Numbered from the stretch's first letter, positions 44,541 to 53,340 are shown. The stretch: DNA of 64,000 nt from CBDBKL01 sp965206675 (GCA_965206675.1 CBDBKL010000003.1:152297-216296), one strand, 5' to 3'. The notes: a model not told the origin generated them from the letters alone. A program made the numbers and translations.

Positions 44541-46800
44541 AATGGTGTCTTCTCAGATAGAAACCACACCGGAGCTTGTAAAGAAAGTTTATGAAACTTC
44601 TCGTTATAAGATAGGAAAAGTAAAGCCCCGTTGGGGAAAGCCCTTAGCATATACAGAGAAAATACTTTTTGGACACTTGGATGATCCGGAAAATCAGCCT
44701 CTTGAGAGAGGGAAGAGTTTTCTTATGTTGTGTCCTGATCGTGTAGCACTTCAAGATGCAACAGCACAGATGGCCATACTTCAATTTATGTTAGCTCAAA
44801 AATCTCAAACGTCACTTCCCACAACAGTGCATTGCGATCATTTGATTAGAGCCTATGAAGGGGCGGACTCAGATCTTTCAACAGCTCAATCGGAAAACAA
44901 AGAGGTGTATGATTTCTTGGCTTCTGCAAGTCATAAATATGGATTGGGTTTTTGGGCTCCGGGTGCGGGAATTATTCATCAAGTGGTTTTGGAAAATTAT
45001 GCTTTTCCTGGGGGGTTGATGATTGGTACGGACTCGCACACTCCCAATGCTGGTGGATTGGGTATGGTGGCCAGTGGTGTGGGAGGTGCCGATGCCAGTG
45101 ATGTTATGGCGGGACTACCTTGGGAGGTCAAATATCCCAAAGTTATTGGCGTACATTTAAAGGGTAAACTTTCAGGTTGGACGGCTTCTAAGGATGTTAT
45201 TTTAAAACTTTTAGGAATACTCACTGTAAAGGGCGGTACAAATTGCATTATTGAATATTTTGGAGAAGGAACACACTCTTTATCAGCAACGGGGAAGGGA
45301 ACAATTACGAATATGGGTGCGGAATTGGGTGCAACATGTTCTATTTTTCCTTTTGATGATCGTATGTCCACATACTTGAGGTCCACAGAACGGGGAGAGT
45401 TGGCAAAGTTAGCTGAAGAGAATAAAGATATACTTTGTGCTGATCCTGAAGTCTTAGAGCAACCAGAAGTTTATTATGATCAAGTTATTGAAATTGATTT
45501 GGACACTTTAGAACCACATTTAGTGGGACCTCATTCTCCTGACATTGCAAAGCCTTTGAGTGAAATGAAGGAGCATATGAAAGAGGGGGAATGGCCAACA
45601 AAACTGTCAGCGGCTTTAGTGGGATCTTGTACAAATTCTTCGTATGAAGATATTGGTCGTTCGGCCCATGTGGCCAGACAGGCGTTTGAAAAAGGTTTAC
45701 GAATGCAAGTGCCCTTTCTTGTGACTCCAGGTTCAGAAATGATTCATAAGACAATTCAGCGTGATGGTCAGATGAAAGCACTTAACGATGTGGGAGCGAA
45801 TGTTTTAGCCAATGCCTGTGGTCCGTGTATTGGTCAATGGCGCAGGGATGGCTTTGAAGGGAAAGTGAATACGATTGTGACAAGTTTTAATAGAAATTTT
45901 CGAGGAAGAAATGACGGAAATGCTATGACTTTAGGTTTTATGGGTAGCCCTGAAGTTGTTGTGGCATTAGGACTTTCTGGAGATATTACATTTAATCCTC
46001 TAACGGATACTTTGAAAAATGACAAAGGAGAAGAGGTTCAATTAACAGCTCCATCAGCACCTGAGTTACCAGCAGATGGATTTGTAAGAGATGAAGAAGG
46101 GTATCAAGCTCCTACAGGTTCAGGTCATGTTGTGGTGAAAGAAGGATCGGAGCGGTTACAACTTTTAACACCTTTTGTGGCTTTGTCTTCAGATGATTAT
46201 AAGCAAATGAAGGTTTTAATTAAAGTAAAAGGGAAGTGTACAACAGATCATATTAGTCCAGCGGGTAAGTGGCTAAAGTACCGTGGGCATTTAGATAATA
46301 TTTCAAACAATATGTTTGTAGGTGCTACAAATGTTTTTACTGATGAGATTGGTAAAGTGAAAAATCAGCATACGGGAGATAAGGGAATTGCGGTCAGTGC
46401 TGTGGCAAGAGATTATAAGGCTCAGGGAATTAAATGGATTGCTGTGGGGGATGAGAATTATGGAGAGGGAAGTAGCCGCGAACATGCAGCGATGTCTCCG
46501 CGGTTTTTAGGTGCTGCAGCCGTTGTGGTTAAAAGTTTTGCCCGTATTCATGAAACAAACTTAAAAAAACAAGGTGTATTGGCTCTTACGTTTTCTGATC
46601 CTGTAGATTATGAAAAAGTGTGTGAAGATGATGAAGTGTCTATTACGGGATTTGATAAGTTTGCTAGGGGTTCACAGTTTGAGATGTGTTTAAAACATTC
46701 AGATGGAAGTGAAGATGTGTTCGCTTTAAATCACACGTATAATGCCGATCAGATCAATTGGTTTAAGGCGGGATCAGCTTTAAATCATTTGAGCAAGTAA
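44533..46800 (+). CDS. acn: Aconitate hydratase, mitochondrial type
   Basis: 755 residues, ATG preceded by AGAGGGG. Iron-sulfur cysteines in VGSCTNSS (about residue 365) and NACGPCIGQW (about 427-431); swivel domain with KGKCTTDHISPAGKW and GEGSSREHAAMSPR. TCA-cycle enzyme interconverting citrate and isocitrate. Length and motifs match the mitochondrial-type enzyme rather than the longer AcnA. Sits as third gene of the topoisomerase VI operon, an odd functional pairing. Confidence 0.95.
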   Translation: MSKMVSSQIETTPELVKKVYETSRYKIGKVKPRWGKPLAYTEKILFGHLDDPENQPLERGKSFLMLCPDRVALQDATAQMAILQFMLAQKSQTSLPTTVHCDHLIRAYEGADSDLSTAQSENKEVYDFLASASHKYGLGFWAPGAGIIHQVVLENYAFPGGLMIGTDSHTPNAGGLGMVASGVGGADASDVMAGLPWEVKYPKVIGVHLKGKLSGWTASKDVILKLLGILTVKGGTNCIIEYFGEGTHSLSATGKGTITNMGAELGATCSIFPFDDRMSTYLRSTERGELAKLAEENKDILCADPEVLEQPEVYYDQVIEIDLDTLEPHLVGPHSPDIAKPLSEMKEHMKEGEWPTKLSAALVGSCTNSSYEDIGRSAHVARQAFEKGLRMQVPFLVTPGSEMIHKTIQRDGQMKALNDVGANVLANACGPCIGQWRRDGFEGKVNTIVTSFNRNFRGRNDGNAMTLGFMGSPEVVVALGLSGDITFNPLTDTLKNDKGEEVQLTAPSAPELPADGFVRDEEGYQAPTGSGHVVVKEGSERLQLLTPFVALSSDDYKQMKVLIKVKGKCTTDHISPAGKWLKYRGHLDNISNNMFVGATNVFTDEIGKVKNQHTGDKGIAVSAVARDYKAQGIKWIAVGDENYGEGSSREHAAMSPRFLGAAAVVVKSFARIHETNLKKQGVLALTFSDPVDYEKVCEDDEVSITGFDKFARGSQFEMCLKHSDGSEDVFALNHTYNADQINWFKAGSALNHLSK

Positions 46801-46803
46801 CAC

Positions 46804-46863
46804 TGGACTGTCGAAAAGGTTATCATCTACTTCGTCACAATATGTCGCTTCGGTTTGTATCTG
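46804..46863 (+). repeat. MITE-like repeat, copy B (truncated)
   Basis: Begins with GGACTGTCGAAAAGG-TATCATCTACTTCGT-like sequence matching the left end of copy A, loses the central hairpin and resumes at TTCGGTTTGTA, then ends. A deleted copy directly after the aconitase stop. Confidence 0.65.
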
Positions 46864-46891
46864 GCTTTAACATAATTTTTTTACGTTAACT

Positions 46892-47013
46892 GGAAACTTT
46901 TCTTAGAGCTTCCAAATGCTCAAACAGCTCTGAAGGGCGCAAAGCGTCTCCCTTCGGGATACGCATTGCAGCCTCAGAGAACTGCGCTTTGAAATCCCTC
47001 AAGAAAAGTTTCC
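46892..47013. repeat. Second palindromic element with 13-bp inverted ends
   Basis: GGAAACTTTTCTT at 46892-46904 and its exact inverse AAGAAAAGTTTCC at 47001-47013 bound a 122-bp segment containing further inverted stretches (AGAGCT, CTCTGA/TCAGAG). No coding capacity. Sequence differs from the other repeat family. The rest of 46801-47310 holds no gene. Confidence 0.6.
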
Positions 47014-47310
47014 CTCTAATGCCTTAAAAATATAAATTCGCCTCTATAACGATACGCTCTTCGCTCAGGAATAAAAAAATAATTTCTTGGCTTTTTTTTA
47101 ATTTTAAAAAATATCAAGTGACGAAATAGGGCAAAGTGTTTATTTTTTGTTCACCTAAAAAACCCCTTTTAAAGAAAAGAATAGAGAAAAACGTCGTTTT
47201 TTTAAAGTTCAGACGTAGGAATTACTAAAAAAGAAAAAAGAATCCTTTGGCCTTTGATTTGCAATTCTTTGTGAGTGTTATTAATTAAAATCTATGGAGA
47301 TTATTTTATA

Positions 47311-48072
47311 ATGATACAAAAATATTTTATTTCGATGTTTTTAATGTTTTCTTTTTGTGGTTGTGGATCATCACTTTATAATAATGCATCTATGGTACCC
47401 AATGCGTCTAATGCATTTAAGACAATTGGGTTACCTGTAGAACCTGCGGTATCCACAAAATTTACTAATACACACCTTGTTGAAGAAGATATTGCGGAAA
47501 TTTCTAAAAAATTTAAACTAGTTAATTTTGATGAAGGATTTGTCCCGAGTACTAACAATATACATTCAGCTGCAAGAAACAACAAAGTTAATGATATATA
47601 TTATTTTTACCAATTAGGCGTTGATATCAATTTAACAAGAGCGGGCTTTTTTCTAACTGGGATCACTCCTTTAAATGAAGCGGCAAGTAGCAATAGTGTT
47701 GAAGCAGTAGAACTTCTACTTGCATTGGGAGCTGATGTAAATTTAACAAACTCGGTTGGCACTACACCTTTGTGTCAAGCCGCCGATCGGAATTATCACG
47801 AAGTTGCAAAAGCTCTTATAAATTCAGATGTAGAAATTGATTTTCCATGCCGTAAACTAAAAAAGACACCCTTGATGCTTGCCGCAAGAAGGTCGTCATT
47901 TGAAACAGCAAAGGTTCTTCTTGAAGCGGGTGCGAGTCTAGAATTGAGAAGTAAGGAGGGAAAGACAGCCATTCAATATACAAGTTTGATAATGAATGGG
48001 GGTGTTAGACGCCTTATCAAAGATCATAAAAAAGAGAGAGAATTACTTGAAACTCAAAGAGTGGGAAGATGA
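47311..48072 (+). CDS. Ankyrin-repeat lipoprotein
   Basis: 253 residues from the ATG at 47311. Lipobox FCGC after MIQKYFISMFLMFSF. Four or so ankyrin repeats follow (IHSAARNNKVNDIYYFYQLGVDIN; TPLNEAASSNSVEAVELLLALGADVN; TPLCQAADRNYHEVAKAL; TPLMLAARRSSFETAKVLLEAGASLE). Envelope-anchored protein-binding scaffold by inference. A close paralogue follows directly, so the pair arose by tandem duplication. Confidence 0.85.
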   Translation: MIQKYFISMFLMFSFCGCGSSLYNNASMVPNASNAFKTIGLPVEPAVSTKFTNTHLVEEDIAEISKKFKLVNFDEGFVPSTNNIHSAARNNKVNDIYYFYQLGVDINLTRAGFFLTGITPLNEAASSNSVEAVELLLALGADVNLTNSVGTTPLCQAADRNYHEVAKALINSDVEIDFPCRKLKKTPLMLAARRSSFETAKVLLEAGASLELRSKEGKTAIQYTSLIMNGGVRRLIKDHKKERELLETQRVGR

Positions 48073-48119
48073 TTGTTAATTTTGTTTTAATTTTTTGTAA
48101 ATAGGACAGGGTTTTTATA

Positions 48120-48940
48120 ATGATACAAAAATATTTTATTTCGATGTCTTTAGTATTTTTTCTTTGTGGTTGCGAATCATCTTTGTATACAGGGATGCCT
48201 ACGGGATCGAGATCCGTTACAGCACCTAATGCATTTAGGACCATTGAGGTACCTGTAGCTGTAGAATCTACGGCGTCTGCAACCAATTCAAATCGTGTTG
48301 GGAAAGATAGTACGAAAACTTCTAAACACGTTATTTCCAATGAGAGAATTATTGTGAGTTCTGATAATATATATTGGGCTGCAAGGGATAACAATATTGA
48401 TGATATATATCACTTTTACAAATTGGGAGTTAATATCGACGCAGTAAAGCGCAGTTTTATTGGCAACAGAGGTTCACCTTTGCATTATGCTGCGAGAAAG
48501 GACAGTGTTGAAGCCGCAGAATTTCTACTTGAGTTGGGTGCTGATGTACATATAAGAGATTCAAGTGAAAATACAGCCTTACATGCGGCTGCCAATTATA
48601 ATAGTACCAATGTGGCTGCAGTTTTGTTAAATAAAGGTATAGGGATTAATGAAATAAATAATCAAAAAGAGACAGCTTTATTATTAGCTGCGAGGAGGGG
48701 TCACTTTGAAGTGATAAAGGTTCTTATTCAATATGGGGACCGGATTTAGGAATAACAAATAGGGATGGAAAAACGGCTCGGCAAGTGGCCAGCAGACTAT
48801 TTTATAGAAGAATTGAACGTCTTCTTAGAGAGCATGAAGAAGGGATTGAAGAGCAGGTATTAGAAGCTAAGGAACGTATAGAACAAATTGAAATAGCTGA
48901 AGATAAAGCGAAAAAAATGCGATCACTGGCTCCGCTTTGA
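48120..48940 (+). pseudogene. Ankyrin-repeat lipoprotein paralogue, frameshifted
   Basis: Starts MIQKYFISMSLVFFLCGC, nearly the same leader as the preceding gene, with ankyrin repeats. The frame stops at 48749 within the last repeat (VLIQYGDRI), but another frame continues it naturally (DLGITNRDGKTARQVASRL...) to a TGA at 48938-48940, adding a Glu/Lys-rich helical tail of about 50 residues. A one-base insertion or two-base deletion near 48735-48745 explains this. It may still yield a truncated product. Confidence 0.72.
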
Positions 48941-49010
48941 GATACAAAATAGTGACATTTTTTAAAAAATAGGTACAATTAAAGTATCATTAAAAAATGA
49001 TGGGGTGGGG

Positions 49011-49547
49011 ATGAGAAGAAATTTCTTTGAAAGAAAAACAGGCTATAGTTTGATTGAATTACTACTTGTTATAACAATTGTAGGTATTCTTGCTGCGATA
49101 GCCATACCCGTTTATCAGAAATATAAAAGAGAGGCTCAACAGACAGAGGCTAAAGTCGCATTGGGAGAGATATTTACGTCAGAAAAGGTTTTCTTTGCGG
49201 AGTGGTTTGGTTATGGAAATAGTTTGGCATGGATAGGTTATGCGCCGACAGGAACTTTAAAATACAATTCTGGTTTTGTAACTGGTGGTTCAAGTAGTCA
49301 TTTATCAGGTTTTACACCTCCTTCAGGATCTAACAGCCTTATTGATACGAAAAGTCTCTGTGGCAGTTCTTTTGGTTCAGATTGTAACAATTCACTTATT
49401 ACTTCATTAAGTCTTACAGCGGGTGTCTCTAAAGCAGATGGGGGTGGTTTTGTAGCGGAATCTGTTGGTGATTTGGGTGGGGATAATCAAGATAAATGGA
49501 CAATAGATAATCGAAAAAATCTTCAGAACACACAATCTGGCCTATGA
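49011..49547 (+). CDS. Type IV pilin (prepilin)
   Basis: 178 residues from the ATG at 49011, preceded by GGGGTGGGG. Prepilin leader MRRNFFERKTG then YSLIELLLVITIVGILAAIAIPVYQKYKREA: cleavage after Gly, with Tyr where Phe is usual, Glu at +5 and the N-terminal helix. A pair of cysteines near the middle (LCGSSFGSDCN) could form the disulphide. C-terminal WTIDNRKNLQNTQSGL looks complete. The last 119 bp overlap a gene on the opposite strand. Could be a major or minor pilin served by the PilQ secretin. Confidence 0.88.
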   Translation: MRRNFFERKTGYSLIELLLVITIVGILAAIAIPVYQKYKREAQQTEAKVALGEIFTSEKVFFAEWFGYGNSLAWIGYAPTGTLKYNSGFVTGGSSSHLSGFTPPSGSNSLIDTKSLCGSSFGSDCNNSLITSLSLTAGVSKADGGGFVAESVGDLGGDNQDKWTIDNRKNLQNTQSGL

Positions 49548-50457
49548 TTTTATGTTTCAAGTTAGGTTTTTTAGAGTTTAATTTTTCTTCTTTTTGAATA
49601 TTTTGAATTTCCGTTTGAGATAAGCCAGTAGCTTTTTCAATTATAGAAAGATCAATTTTATTCTCTAACATTCTATAAACGATTTGCTGAAGATTTTCTT
49701 GTTTACCTTTCTCTAATCCCTGATCATAGGCCCAAGCTTTCTCAGCCTTATCATCACTAATAGCTTTAAGACGATCATCTTCCTGCCACCTCAACTTATC
49801 TTCTAATGACATATCCTTTAAAAGTCCCATAGCTTGCCTCATCTCCTTATTCTTCTGAGCCAACTGCTCTAATTCACTCTCTTTTATTTGACTTGAATGT
49901 CTAATAATATAGCACCAATGGTCTCTTAAATCAATTAAACCCTCTAGACGTGTTTTAAACTTAGAAAGTTCTACAAACACTATTCTTAAATCTCTGTTGA
50001 GGCAAAAGTGAGGTGATTTATCTGAAAGAAGAGAAAAGCTAGTGACAACGTCTTGAGTTTGTTTAAAGACTGAAAATTCAGTAAAGATCAAAGAGTAGGT
50101 GGGATGAAGTTTTTCATACTCTTTTCCCTGCTTGAAGCCTTCTGTATAGAGCCTGGCCCAGTAGAAGAGTATTCTAGACAGAAAGCCTTTCTTGTAGGCA
50201 GATTGCATTTCAACGTTGATTTTCTCACCTGTGTTTAGTTCCAGTTTCAGATCTAAGATGATTTGTTTTTTCTTTTCGACTTCAGGTGGGATCTCAGGGT
50301 TTAGGATATCAATTTTTTCAATGTCTTTATCTGAGGGAAGTGGAAGAAAGGTTTTCAGTAGAGAGCGAAGAAGATTTTCGTCTCTTGTAAAGTAGGCCTT
50401 AAACATTAGATCCTGGCTTAATTTGATGTATGGTTTGTTGCGTTGTTTGTTTCTCAT
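49429..50457 (-). CDS. Rpn family PD-(D/E)XK nuclease / putative transposase
   Basis: 342 residues from the ATG at 50457 with AAGGAG upstream. The PDDEXK_2/Rpn pattern is clear: LSQDLMFKAYFTRDENLLRSLLKTFLP, EKKKQIILDLKLELNTGEKINVEMQ (catalytic D...E-x-Q) and FLSRILFYWARLYTEGFKQGKEY. Such proteins promote RecA-independent recombination. The last 40 residues read antisense through the pilin gene and are atypical (YPHPNHQQIPLQNHPHLL), so the original stop is probably lost. Confidence 0.85.
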   Translation of the reverse strand: MRNKQRNKPYIKLSQDLMFKAYFTRDENLLRSLLKTFLPLPSDKDIEKIDILNPEIPPEVEKKKQIILDLKLELNTGEKINVEMQSAYKKGFLSRILFYWARLYTEGFKQGKEYEKLHPTYSLIFTEFSVFKQTQDVVTSFSLLSDKSPHFCLNRDLRIVFVELSKFKTRLEGLIDLRDHWCYIIRHSSQIKESELEQLAQKNKEMRQAMGLLKDMSLEDKLRWQEDDRLKAISDDKAEKAWAYDQGLEKGKQENLQQIVYRMLENKIDLSIIEKATGLSQTEIQNIQKEEKLNSKKPNLKHKIIGQIVCSEDFFDYLLSIYLDYPHPNHQQIPLQNHPHLL

Positions 50458-50599
50458 TTTACTTGTTCTCCTTAAAAGAGTTTTATTCACTGAAGAACTG
50501 CTACAATTAGCAATTTCTTTGAGAAGTGAATGAATCGGATAAAAGTAAAGGGCATACCCACCTGAGAACTAAAATAATAAACTCTCAGGGAATAAAGTG

Positions 50600-50614
50600 G
50601 TCCGGTATTCGGAC
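50600..50614. promoter_or_regulatory. Palindrome GTCCG-GTATT-CGGAC
   Basis: Five-base perfect arms, followed by ATTTAGCCGGAAT. Lies 71 bp upstream of the gene at 50685. Resembles the GTCCGGA palindrome at 36301-36326. Confidence 0.4.
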
Positions 50615-50684
50615 ATTTAGCCGGAATATATGGAAGAGGTATATTTTGACTCATGAGAACTTAAAATGTGAAAATATTAGAGTC

Positions 50685-51365
50685 ATGTTAAAAAAATTAT
50701 TTCTTTTATTAATGGGTTTCATCTTTATTATTTTAGGATATAGAACCCCTACAGAAATCAAAGATGGTTTACTGATTCCTCCCCCTCCTCATATTGAGCA
50801 CTTTACTTTGGGATTTAATGAAGTTTTATCTGATGTGTTTTGGATTCGTGTTGTTCAGAGTTTGGATTATTGTGAGACAATAGGTAGAGAAAAAAAACTT
50901 TCTAAAGAGATGGGGGATATTGTTCATCAAGACACTTCTCTTTGTCATAAGGGGTGGGTCTTTCATATGCTGGATGCGATTACAGATTTAACACCTCGGT
51001 TTCGTTTGCCATATGTTGTAGGAGGAACAACTTTGAGTGTTCTTGTGGATGATAGAGAGGGGGCAAAGCTCATATTTGATAAAGGGTTAAGGGTATTTTC
51101 TGAGGACTGGGGTTTGGCCTATCGAGCTGCTTATCATTATCTCTATGAGTTGAAACATCCTCAGAGGGCGGCAGAGTTATTGCTCATTGCCCATAGGAAT
51201 GGAGGGCCAGAGTGGCTTCCTCTTTTGGCATCAAGACTTTATTCTAAATCTGGCCGGAAAGTTTTAGGTATCATTATTTTGCAAGATCTTCTTGAAAAGG
51301 GAAACTTATCAGAGCGGGTCAAAAAAAGAGCTGAAGAAAAATTAAAAGCCTTAATGTCCCTTTAA
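50685..51365 (+). CDS. Membrane-anchored hypothetical protein, possibly TPR-like
   Basis: 226 residues from the ATG at 50685; the longer frame to 50526 crosses the palindrome and is unlikely. One N-terminal hydrophobic anchor (KKLFLLLMGFIFIILGY), then a helical periplasmic region (HFTLGFNEVLSDVFWIRVVQSLDYCE; GLRVFSEDWGLAYRAAYHYLYELKHPQRAAELLLIAHRNGG) with the spacing of tetratricopeptide-type repeats. Function unknown. Confidence 0.7.
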   Translation: MLKKLFLLLMGFIFIILGYRTPTEIKDGLLIPPPPHIEHFTLGFNEVLSDVFWIRVVQSLDYCETIGREKKLSKEMGDIVHQDTSLCHKGWVFHMLDAITDLTPRFRLPYVVGGTTLSVLVDDREGAKLIFDKGLRVFSEDWGLAYRAAYHYLYELKHPQRAAELLLIAHRNGGPEWLPLLASRLYSKSGRKVLGIIILQDLLEKGNLSERVKKRAEEKLKALMSL

Positions 51366-51635
51366 AAAATGGGAGAAAAAATTCTGAGTCCATCTTAATA
51401 TATCACACAGCTCGATTTTATATACTCAAGTTTTAGAATTATTGAAGAGCCAGACGAAGGTATGGGAGTATAAGTTTAGTTTAGTTTAGTTTGTAGTTTT
51501 ATGTATATTTTCTTAGAATAGATTTGAGTGGATTTTTTTGAGATTTGCGGTGTTTTTGTTTAATTGTGTTGAGTTTTATATTTAAAATTATCGTAAGTGA
51601 GTTTGTTTTAAGTTTATAAATGGGGGTAAGTGAAG
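51366..51635. other. Intergenic spacer before the DGR target gene
   Basis: AT-rich, no gene. Four AGTTT units at about 51473-51492. GGGGTAAG before 51636 is the ribosome-binding site of the lipoprotein gene. Confidence 0.4.
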
Positions 51636-52493
51636 ATGATACGTTTTTTGTTTTTATTTGTATTTTTAGTGAGTTGTTCAAGTTTTGATAAAGTAAGCCG
51701 TACTCCATCTAATGTAGAAGATACATTTTTAGCTTCAACGACATTTAAGCGAATTTCAGTTGATCAGATTAATGATCTTGATGGTGGTAAGAGTTTTAAG
51801 ATGGGAAGCCCTGGTAATGAAAATCAGGTTGCTGTAAGTATATCTAAGGACTATGAGATAATGACCAAAGAGGTGACGCAGAGGCAGTGGTTTGAAGTTA
51901 CGGGTAAGAATCCATCATATTTTAAGACTGAGGATGATTGTGACAATCATATGAGAATAGGTGATGTAGAGATGTGTCCAGATAATCCTGTAGAGCGAGT
52001 GACATGGAATGAAATAGATGAGTTGTTTGTTAAAAAGCTCAATATTGCCAAGGGGTTGACAGGTTGTGATGGTACTCCAAGCTCACAGAGAGGTTGTTTA
52101 CGTCTACCGACGGAGGCAGAGTGGGAATGGGCAGCCAGAGGAGGCACAACGACTGCGTATTCATTTGGCAATAATCCCGCCCTTTTACCAAGTTATGGTA
52201 TTTATAGGAGTAATTCTGGTCGCAAGACTCACCCTGTTGGTTCAAGGAGGGCCAATCCTTACGATCTTTATGATGTTCATGGAAACGTATGGGAGTGGGT
52301 GCAGGATAGGTATAGGGATAGGGGAAAATTACTTGGTGGAACTGATCCATTGCAGATTTTCGGGCTCCGCCGCGTTATTCGTGGCGGTAGTTGGTACAAC
52401 GTTGCGTGGGTCTTGCGCTCGGCGAATCGCGGCAGCGTCAACCCGCGCTTCAGGAACGACCTTGTGGGGTTCCGCCTAGTGAGGACATTGTAA
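51636..52493 (+). CDS. DGR target: lipoprotein with formylglycine-generating-enzyme/C-type-lectin fold
   Basis: 285 residues from the ATG at 51636. Lipobox LVSC after MIRFLFLFVF. FGE-sulfatase/SUMF1-like domain: FKMGSPGNENQ, ITMTKEVTQRQW-like EVTQRQWFEVTGKNPSYF, RLPTEAEWEWAARGG, DVHGNVWEWVQDRY, VIRGGSWYN and a final GFRLVR. The last 42 codons form the variable repeat (52359-52483) whose template lies at 54079-54203. The surface-anchored lectin-like domain would display diversified ligand-binding residues. Enzymatic activity is not expected in this class. Confidence 0.88.
   Translation: MIRFLFLFVFLVSCSSFDKVSRTPSNVEDTFLASTTFKRISVDQINDLDGGKSFKMGSPGNENQVAVSISKDYEIMTKEVTQRQWFEVTGKNPSYFKTEDDCDNHMRIGDVEMCPDNPVERVTWNEIDELFVKKLNIAKGLTGCDGTPSSQRGCLRLPTEAEWEWAARGGTTTAYSFGNNPALLPSYGIYRSNSGRKTHPVGSRRANPYDLYDVHGNVWEWVQDRYRDRGKLLGGTDPLQIFGLRRVIRGGSWYNVAWVLRSANRGSVNPRFRNDLVGFRLVRTL
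52359..52483 (+). repeat. DGR variable repeat (VR)
   Basis: 125 bp, aligned without gaps to the template at 54079-54203. I count 24 mismatches: 19 at template adenines and 5 elsewhere (two T to C in CGT/CGC, one T to C in AAT/TAC, one G to C, one C to A). The 3' end GTGGGGTTCCGCCT (52464-52477) is identical in both, as expected for the initiation-of-mutagenic-homing region. Codon phase puts template AAC/AAT codons at variable surface residues. Confidence 0.9.
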
Positions 52494-52511
52494 AACTTTA
52501 GTGCTTTTACC

Positions 52512-52628
52512 CTTTGAAAAAGCGTTATCTACTTCGTTGCAATCACTCAAACCTTCACTCCGACGTAGGAAAAACTACGCCTGCGTTTGGTTTGTACGTC
52601 TCGTATATAACACTTTTTAACAGTTTGT
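52512..52628 (+). repeat. MITE-like repeat, copy C, inserted in the DGR
   Basis: Shares GCAATCACTCAAAC, TCACTCCGACGTAGGAAAAA and CTACGCCTGCGT with copy A, with diverged inverted ends. It lies between the VR-bearing gene and the accessory gene. Confidence 0.8.
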
Positions 52629-52653
52629 GTATACTATCTCGGTTAGCACCTCT

Positions 52654-52686
52654 TTCGAGCAGTGTTGCGAAGCACACTTGCTCGAA
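52654..52686 (+). terminator. Hairpin followed by T-run downstream of the VR gene
   Basis: TTCGAGCAGTGT...ACAC-T-TGCTCGAA: a 12-bp stem with one bulged T and an 8-nt loop, followed by GGGTGATTTTTTT. It could terminate transcription of the target gene. In studied DGRs a hairpin just beyond the VR aids homing; here the MITE copy now separates it from the VR. Confidence 0.55.
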
Positions 52687-52709
52687 GGGTGATTTTTTTG
52701 AAAGTAGTT

Positions 52710-53231
52710 ATGATACAAGTCAAAGTTTTTACAATGCCATTTAATTCTCAACTTAGAGTTTTTGATGATGAAGAGTTTAATAATTTTGTTAAAGATAAAG
52801 AACTTGTTTCAGTGAGTGACTATCTTTTTCAGCGTGATGACATTCCCTATCTCACTCTTGTTGTGAAGTACAAACAAATGGATTCATTGACAATATCAAC
52901 ACTCAGTGAAAAGGTTCGAGATAAAACTCGAGGGAATAATGAGGAGTGGAGAAAACTTTTAGATGATGAGTCTATGCCGTTATTTAACACCCTTAGACAA
53001 TGGAGAAATGAGAAAGGGAAAAAAGAAGGTGTTCCCCCTTATATCATTTTAAATAACAAGCAACTTGCAGAGGTCTGTCAGAGAAGGCCTCAATCTAAAT
53101 ATGATTTGATGAAAATAGAAGGAATTGGAAAGGCAAAAGCAGAAAAGTATGGAGATGATATTTTAAAGGTGACTTCATATCTAGAAATTACGAAAAAAAC
53201 CGATGAGCACTCAGCACAGCAATCCCAATAA
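52710..53231 (+). CDS. DGR accessory protein with HRDC domain
   Basis: 173 residues from the ATG at 52710; the frame upstream overlaps the hairpin. N-terminus MIQVKVFTMPFNSQLRVFDDEEFNNF then VSDYLFQRDDIPYLTLVVKYK matches the HRDC-containing accessory proteins found beside DGR reverse transcriptases. The C-terminal HRDC domain is YIILNNKQLAEVCQRRPQSK...LMKIEGIGKAKAEKYGDDIL, a nucleic-acid-binding fold. Overlaps the avd remnant start. Confidence 0.82.
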   Translation: MIQVKVFTMPFNSQLRVFDDEEFNNFVKDKELVSVSDYLFQRDDIPYLTLVVKYKQMDSLTISTLSEKVRDKTRGNNEEWRKLLDDESMPLFNTLRQWRNEKGKKEGVPPYIILNNKQLAEVCQRRPQSKYDLMKIEGIGKAKAEKYGDDILKVTSYLEITKKTDEHSAQQSQ

Positions 53232-53340
53232 AAATAAAGAACTTCCCATTTTTGTGAAATGGCTTGAGTTTTTAAAGCAAAAGAAAGAAGGATTTGCTGT
53301 GCAGAATTTTATGATAGAGTTGTGCATCATGCTATTATGA
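53203..53340 (+). pseudogene. avd: Remnant of DGR accessory variability determinant (avd)
   Basis: Only the first 25 or so residues are Avd-like (MSTQHSNPNKNKELPIFVKW then LEFLK). After about 53280 the frame reads out-of-frame through the reverse transcriptase gene and stops at 53340. The four-helix-bundle body is missing, so a deletion joined the avd start to the interior of the reverse transcriptase gene. Confidence 0.65.
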
